Part shown: piece after piece, positions 57,931 through 64,000 of the stretch
How positions within the stretch are numbered: the stretch's first letter is position 1
How the letters are laid out: every line of letters begins with the position of its first letter
Source: Siphonodentalium dalli
Taxonomy: Eukaryota; Mollusca; Scaphopoda; Gadilida; Siphonodentaliidae
DNA length: 64,000 nt
NCBI GenBank assembly: GCA_032622095.1
Contig: CP136067.1
Coordinates: forward strand, 75,850,705-75,914,704
Direction of reading: 5' to 3'
Translations under genes and position numbers: made by a program
Notes under the pieces: model-generated
What the model was told of the DNA's origin: nothing
The model's database searches: none
What the model saw: the letters and a program-made list of their open reading frames with translations, nothing else

Positions 57931-59442
57931 GGGAGTGACTAAAACGCAGAATGGGACGGGACGGTATGGGACGGTATTGGGGCGGTATGGGACGGTATTG
58001 GGACGGTGCGGGACGGTATTGGGACGGTATTAGAAAACCGACTGTTTATCAATAATACAGCGTGTAGCGGCACCAAAATGGTTATATATAGTCGGTATTA
58101 ACATGGCGTACAGGGAGCAACAATTTAATAGTCTCATTCGCCAACACAAAGCTCATATTATCGGCTAAAAATAGACACGTCGGAAATAGGCAATTACGGT
58201 GAAACGCAGAACGAAAATGTAAACACCAAATCACCCCATACATTCATATTTCCCTGTCCCACGGTGATATTTTTGCATAAAATGTTAGATTAACGGGGTA
58301 CTGTACGCCATTTTCATTAAATTTCCGGTGACAAAAACGATCTAATATCGATAATATATAGAAACATAAGTAATTTGAGTCGAAGATGTATTCAGTAAAC
58401 GCTCAGCTTAATAGGCTATCTTAAAATTTAATAATTTAATAGTTAATAATTTGATATAAATTGAATTTATGACTGGAGCCATAAAATGGCGTCAATTAAA
58501 TTACGAATTTCCGTAATCAAACAAAGTAATTGAGGGATACTGGATTGTTAAACCGATCGCACACACGATCGCTTAACATATTATGATGATACGGGGAGAA
58601 CAATCAAGCCACTCACTGACTAGCGACGATACAATAACTTAAATGATTATATGGGACTAGTATGCCTATAATATAACTTTTATTTGATTCATTTGGTTGA
58701 AAACTGTACAAAAATTACTCGACAACGACAATTTGTATTTTTGCATTCCGGTAAATTTGTCATCCGTAACACTACTTCGTACTCAACAGACATTCAAATA
58801 TGAAAAACTTGTTACCTTATTCTCCGACTCGGAGACTATAGAAACCAACAACAACATTTGGCGTACAGTACCCCTTTAACATCTTTTCGACATCACTGTA
58901 GCATTTTATTGACCATAATTAAGATTAAAACAACTTTTTTTGTCGATGGGACGGAACCTTTGGAAATTGCAGAACGGGATGGGACGGTATTAGATAGGAT
59001 GGGACGGTATTAGAAAACGCAGAACAGCTAAGATGGACCCCTAAACTGGCTGTTATCAATAATACAGCATGTAGCAGCACCAAAATGGATCTATATGGTC
59101 ATCAGTGCAGCATTTTATGCAAAAATATCACCGTGGGACAGGGAAATATGAATGTATGTGGTGATTTGGTGTTTACATTTTCGTTCTGAGTTTGACCGTA
59201 ATCGCCTATTTCCGACGTGTCTATTTTTAGCCGATAATATGAGCTTTGTGTTGGCGAATGAGACTATTAAATTGTTGCTCCCTGTACGCCATGTTAATAC
59301 CGACTATATGTAACCATTTTGATGCCGCTACACGCTGTATTATTGATAAACAGCCGGTTTTCTAATACCGTCCCAATACCGTCCCGCACGGTCCCAATAC
59401 CGTCCCATACCGTCCCGTCCCATCTGCGTTTTAGTCACTCCC
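57931..59442. mobile_element. GGGAGTGAC fold-back element, long copy
   Basis: Its ends are GGGAGTGACTAAAACGCAG and inverted AGTCACTCCC, with the duplication TAGGTATC (57923-57930 and 59443-59450). Nearly the whole element is an inverted repeat (57931-58285 against about 59100-59442), with GGGACGGTATT runs at both ends. A separate TTAA element sits in the loop. No ORF is recognised. Confidence 0.85.
58294..58875. mobile_element. TTAA-flanked TIR element nested in the fold-back
   Basis: CGGGGTACTGTACGCCA and inverted AGGGGTACTGTACGCCA ends are flanked by TTAA (58290-58293 and 58876-58879). A TTAA duplication with these ends fits piggyBac or Kolobok superfamilies. It is 582 bp with no transposase. 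A diverged relative lies at 19156. Confidence 0.8.
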
Positions 59443-60006
59443 TAGGTATCATGTCTATGACACATGCATGCAGCCATCAGACCTGTTTACTTTTAAAATT
59501 GGAAATCTGGAGATTTGTCCTCAGAAAGAGGGAGATTTAGGGAAAAATCTGGAGATTTTTTTCGATAAGAGTATCACGAAAAAAAAAACTTCATATTTTT
59601 CATTTAAATGTCATATAGACTGTTTGTTGCATTTGGTTTGCATCTGCCACAATTAACGGCCTTGACACCGATTACCGACTTCCTCTAATTTCTAAAATCA
59701 TTGGGAATAAAATTACGATTTTCCGATTATGGATCACGTTTTATTTCGAATAAGGCAATTCAACGATTAAAACTATATTTGCGCACTATAATTATAAAAT
59801 GGTGCTCTCATTGGTGCTCTCGGATAATTTTGTCGCCAAATATATTCAGTAAAATCAGGTAACATCGGTGAATTTAAAGAGAGATCGTATTGACAGAATT
59901 GTTTTGAGGTCTGTTCGATTCGCATTCTGTTATTGCGTATATAAAACACGGAATACCACAAAGACGGAAACGGAACTAAAACAAAACAAAAAGTTTAAAT
60001 CGGCAA

Positions 60007-61022
60007 TCTATCTATCTATACTATATATTTTGAGACTTCGTATATATATATGTATGTATGTACTTCATAGAATCCAAAACGCGTGTAAAGATTGAGCTCA
60101 AACTTCCTATGTAATTGTCAAATAACCACCGACACGACCGTGGTCGCGGTTTAGATAAGCTCAGAGCACCCGTTCTCCAATCTCAAATCACCGCAAAGGC
60201 ACGGCGGGGGTTAATCAAGTGATTATTTAATGAGCGTTAGTTTTTGACGCATCTCTATAAAGAGCGTCTGTTTCCCATTCAACGTTATTCGCATCTGCAG
60301 AGTTATACGGGAACGCAAACGTTATCGCTCGAAATTTATTCCCTGCGAGCACGGATGGCGCGCTTTGTTTTTACGGGAAATTCCAGGGAATGCCGATTGA
60401 GCTCAAACTTGCTACCTACGGGAAGTGTCATATATATGAGTGTGTCCTTTATAGACTCTAACCGATTGAGCTCAAACTTGCTAAATAAGAAAATAGCCCC
60501 CAAGCCGTAAATATCAACAACAACGATATTTCTACCTACGGGGAGCAACGTTATTAGCATCTGCAGAATTATGCAGAGAGAAAGTGCTTTCCTATTTTTA
60601 GAACGCAACACATGTTTACGTCGCGTTGGTGATTGAGGTTCACAACGGGGTTAATTGACGGTCCGCTCTTTGCGACGATGAGGTTCACGGCGGGGACTAT
60701 TGACCAACACTCACATTTTCGTCTTTTGCATCAGATACCAACACCTCGACCGGTCGGGACGAAACTTGGTACGTGAGTGTAGTTTGACCAGGTGGTCGTC
60801 GCTGTCGTATTGGCGAGCCCGTGTGACGCCCGTGCAGCGCATGCGCAGACGAGATATCGGAAACGGGTGGAGCTATCGACTTGAAATTTGGTATGTGAAT
60901 GTATCTTGCCCCGGATACGAATTTTATCGGGTCGCCGAGCCCGTGCGGGCTAACCTGCTATTTAAAACTTAAAAATTGTCATGTTTCTGACTATTGCCGC
61001 CGGTGGCGGGCTAACCTGCTAG
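60007..61022 (+). mobile_element. Helitron dimer in right arm, unit 1 (R3 family)
   Basis: GGCAA|TCTATCTATC... starts at 60007. Hairpin CCGCC-GGT-GGCGG and GGCTAACCTGCTAG end at 61022. The next unit begins at once. Near the 3' side is one R2-type module with GCATGCGC (60838-60846). No protein is encoded. Confidence 0.88.
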
Positions 61023-62066
61023 TCTTACTATATATTTTGAGACTTCGTATATATATATGTATGTATGTACTTCATAGAATCCAAAACGCGTGTAAAGATT
61101 GAGCTCAAACTTCCTATGTAAGTGTCAAATAACCACCGACACGACCGTGGTCGCGGTTTAGAGAAGCCCAGAGCACCCGTTCTCCAATCTCAAATCACCG
61201 CAAAGGCACGGCGGGGGTTAATCAAGTGATTATTTAATGAGCGTTTGTTTTTGACGCATCTCTATAAAGAGCGTCTGTCTCCCATTCAACGTTATTCGCA
61301 TCTGCAGAGTTATACGGGAACGCAAACGTTATCGCTCGAAATTTATTCCCTGCGAGCACGGATGGCGCGCTTTGTTTTTACAGTATATACCGAAATCATC
61401 CCAGATAATCACGAATATAGCATCAGATTTCTCCCCAGATATACCGTTATAAAGCTACTGGAATCTGCCAATCTACGGGAAATTCCAGGGAATGCCGATT
61501 GAGCTCAAACTTGCTACCTACGGGAAGTGTCATATATATGAGTGTGTCCTTTATAGACTCTAACCGATTGAGCTCAAACTTGCTAAATAAGAAAATAGCC
61601 CCCAAGCCGTAAATATCAACAACAACGATATTACTAAATACACGTTTTCGGCAATGTGAGAGTTTTCGGGGAGCCGTGATGCCAACAACAACGACCCGAA
61701 GACAGATTTCCCGACGGGAAGCGTTTGTTTTAAATTCAATGCAATGTTATCGTAGAGAGATTTCACGAAACAAAGAATGCGTTGTCTGTCGTTCCTAGGA
61801 AGGGGGGATTTCTACGGGTAAATTTTTCCGCCAGAAACCAAAAAATTAATGAAAACAATTTACAATTTAATTAAAACAATTTAAAATTAAAAAAATTAAC
61901 AATAAAAAAACAACTCAGAAACAAAATATATTAAATTTAAAAAACATTAAATTCATATTCAAAAATAAAAAACAAAAATAAATAAAAACAAAATAATTAC
62001 AAAAATGTCATGTTTCTGAAACAAAGCCATGGGCCGAATGCCGCCAGTGGCGGGCTAACCTGCTAG
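61023..62066 (+). mobile_element. Helitron dimer in right arm, unit 2 (R3 family)
   Basis: It starts TCTTACTATATATTTTGAG. The first 350 bp are nearly identical to unit 1. It ends GGCGGGCTAACCTGCTAG at 62066 and is followed by TATATTAATAA. The left arm reads AATATA|TTGCC at the matching place (42101/42102), so both units together occupy one A|T site with no duplication. Its 3' half differs from unit 1 (A-rich tract 61840-62010). Confidence 0.88.
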
Positions 62067-62578
62067 TATATTAATAATTTGAGTCGGCGGTTTTAAAGCA
62101 GTCGGTTGGGACTAGCAGAAACCAACACTTTATTAAGTGTGGCCAAAAAAGGAAGCTTCTTGTTTGATATATTATAATCCTTGTCTGGACATTGAAGACC
62201 GCATTTACTTACTCAACGCTGTTAAACAAAAGAGTCGACGTTGTGTCAACATTTTGTCACTATTTGACTCGCAGGCGATATATTCCTAATTGATTTGTAA
62301 CACTATAGCGTGCATGGATTAACTCTTGGTACAGCCGTCGGCTAATTTGGGGTTAATCTTTTGAAATCGGGAGATTTGGTTTCCCGATCGGGAGCACATG
62401 AGAAATGACACAAAATCGGGAGACTCGCGCCGAAATCGGGAAAGTAAACAGGTCTGGCAGCCATGGCGATTGGCGAACATCTACAAAGCCACATATCATA
62501 AAATGAGATTTTGTATGTAGGCCTTCCTAACTATATACAGGTAAATCTTCAAGGCCTCCATAATTACTAACATTTTAC

Positions 62579-63165
62579 CACCTGATACAGACCAATGTTA
62601 CTCTGTAGTAATACAAAACTATTAGTTAAAATTCCTCAGTGATATAGGGTATGTAGCATGCCACGCCAGCCGTTGAGGCATGCCACATGTTCTTTGACAA
62701 GCTAAAATCGTAACATTGCCACAGGGTAATAACTCTATAAAGAATGTATATTTACGAAATAACGGCGATTTGTATTAGAAATAACAACACCACAATAGAT
62801 CAACTGTGGTGAAATATAAGTAAAATTCTTCTCTTGGGTGGGTGGGCTTGGGGGATGTTTGGGGTACGCTCTTTAAAAAAACTTCTCCAAATATCTCCGT
62901 TATTTAGTTAATAAAAATAATTTCTTATTTCATAATTCGCGCTATTTCGTCATTTCGATGCATTTTTTATTCTGCAATTTCGCTGTATTTTCCTATTTCG
63001 CTTTTTCGTGGTATTTCATATTTCGATAATTCGCTATATTTGACATATTATGGGATATTGGCATGCCTCAACGGCTGGCGTGGCATGCCACATACCCTTT
63101 ATCACTGAGGAATTTTAACTAATAGTTTTGTATTACTACAGAGTAACATTGGTCTGTATCAGGTG
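62579..63165. mobile_element. 587-bp MITE with 106-bp TIRs, right-arm-specific
   Basis: Its ends CACCTGATACAGACC are exact inverted repeats extending about 106 bp with two mismatches. It is flanked by the 8-bp duplication CATTTTAC (62571-62578 and 63166-63173). The left arm has a single copy (40178-40185, reversed). The TIR includes GCATGCCACGCCAGCCGTTG and then an inverted GGCATGCC. The 8-bp duplication suggests a hAT- or P-type source. Confidence 0.9.
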
Positions 63166-63589
63166 CATTTTACACTATGCTGTAATAGTATATACACAAG
63201 ACAGAAGTTATATTGTTGGCTTGGTTCAACTAGGATGTTTCACTATCAGCCAAACCGGACGTTGTAAATTACCCAGTGGTTCTTCCGAGCACATGGCCTT
63301 GTGTAAAATGTCAACAAGAACGTGAAGATGGACGACTTATCCGGGTCACCAACATTAAACAGTTTAGAAATGTCCGATTAAAGCATTTAGATACACCGAC
63401 ACAGGGAACTTTTGTCGTCAACTTGTGGCGGGGAGTACCGACTGAAAATATATGGTGAGATACTAAGGCCAGCATTCATTGTTTAGTTGAAAAATGTTGT
63501 GAAATAGATAGCTCAACGTAGGGTATGGGGGACCACCAGCCGCCCTAATGGGCAGTTTGAGCTGATCATTAGGGCGGCGTAGTGTCTAA

Positions 63590-64000
63590 ATAAGGCGAGG
63601 GACATATAGGGTTAGCCAAGCTGAAAATGGTACCCGGTATTTACGCATTAGAGAGTGCAATGAGATCCCCGATAAGACTATTGTGGAGGGTTCTAGTATT
63701 AGGATATTCTCGGACATGACCAACATATTATGCAGTTACTGTAGTGACCTACATATGCCCACTGTGTTATGCGACCAGCAGAAGAGCGCAAAGGATTATT
63801 GCACGAGGTGTTTCGAAACTACTCACAAGGTCACGTGTCCAAATGACGTCGTTTGTAGGCGGTGTCGTAAGTCTGGTCACATGGTTGCTTTTTGTTCGTT
63901 AAATGATCGTAACGGTGAAGACCGACCTGATGGCGGAAGGCGGGGCCAACGTGACAACTGCGGTGAGAACGATTATCGTCACAATAGATCAAGCTTCCCC
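63590..64000 (+). CDS. Gag-like ORF1 protein, zinc-knuckle half (interrupted, runs off window)
   Basis: After a stop (63587-63589) the frame reads IRRGTYRVSQAENGTRYLRI, then RIFSDMTNILCSYCSD, a Cys/His cluster and CRRCRKSGHMVAFC. The last is a perfect CCHC knuckle (C-x2-C-x4-H-x4-C). The preceding YCTRCFETTHKVTC is close to it, with H-x3-C. ENGTRY followed by knuckles is the usual continuation of the ORF1 type seen at 39360-39695. No start codon fits, so it is the downstream part of a broken ORF. A Gly/Arg/Asp-rich segment follows to the window end. Confidence 0.8.
   Translation, partial: MRRGTYRVSQAENGTRYLRIRECNEIPDKTIVEGSSIRIFSDMTNILCSYCSDLHMPTVLCDQQKSAKDYCTRCFETTHKVTCPNDVVCRRCRKSGHMVAFCSLNDRNGEDRPDGGRRGQRDNCGENDYRHNRSSFP

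Larger units (their letters stand above)
55007..63531. repeat. Right arm of 24-kb interrupted palindrome
   Basis: Reverse complement of 39739-50289, ending GGGTATGGGGG at 63531. Right-arm-only insertions are the Helitron dimer (60007-62066) and the MITE (62579-63165). The GGGAGTGAC element is longer here (57931-59442). Sequence beyond 63531 does not match beyond 39739. Confidence 0.9.

Overview
The window reads as repeat-rich, gene-poor, AT-rich DNA from a metazoan nuclear genome, probably a marine invertebrate. That lineage guess is inference from the style of the repeats and is not proven. Support for an animal genome: non-LTR retrotransposon (LINE) fragments, head-to-tail Helitrons, hAT-type and other terminal-inverted-repeat (TIR) DNA elements, splice-acceptor-like pyrimidine tracts, AATAAA signals and microsatellites. 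I see no complete host gene, rRNA, convincing tRNA, CRISPR array or bacterial operon. Most longer open frames are frames through repeats.

Layout. 1-3755: a minus-strand, head-to-tail array of five short Helitrons. 3756-7879: no recognisable gene. 7880-10322: two nested long inverted repeats; the inner one carries a double-hairpin three-way-junction motif twice. 10754-14933: a foldback-type element with 16-bp tandem repeats at both ends and an 8-bp target duplication, invaded by a Helitron dimer, itself invaded by a 5'-truncated LINE. 15319-16861: an inverted-repeat-bounded block with a tandemly duplicated exon and a C2H2 zinc-finger terminal exon. 17880-19050: a decayed LINE endonuclease/linker region. 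20550-27600: diverged Helitron copies, a 56-bp minisatellite split by a 2.8-kb Helitron, and another long inverted repeat. 28000-34990: LINE relics flanking seven more minus-strand Helitrons. 35092-37980: a TIR element. 38430-39359: degenerate tandem modules, a LINE 3' end and a LINE-like 5' leader.

The main structure is 39739-63531, an interrupted palindrome of about 23.8 kb. Its two arms are about 97% identical where I compared them by eye. They are separated by a spacer of LINE fragments and TIR-element copies at about 50290-55006. Because the arms are duplicates, each shows the empty site of insertions in the other. This gives exact ends and target duplications for a hAT remnant (8 bp), a long-TIR CAC...GTG element (5 bp), a MITE (8 bp) and a Helitron dimer (between A and T, no duplication). 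A further nested TIR element is resolved by a neighbouring copy of its host element. The palindrome also lies between the N-terminal and C-terminal halves of one Gag-like LINE ORF1, in the same orientation, so it appears to interrupt that ORF.

No gene pathway can be reconstructed. The content is a layered record of transposition, inverted duplication and rolling-circle-type tandem amplification. Several Helitron families carry many copies of sequences that match nuclear-receptor (TCAAGGTCA) and NRF1 (TGCGCATGCGCG) consensus sites.
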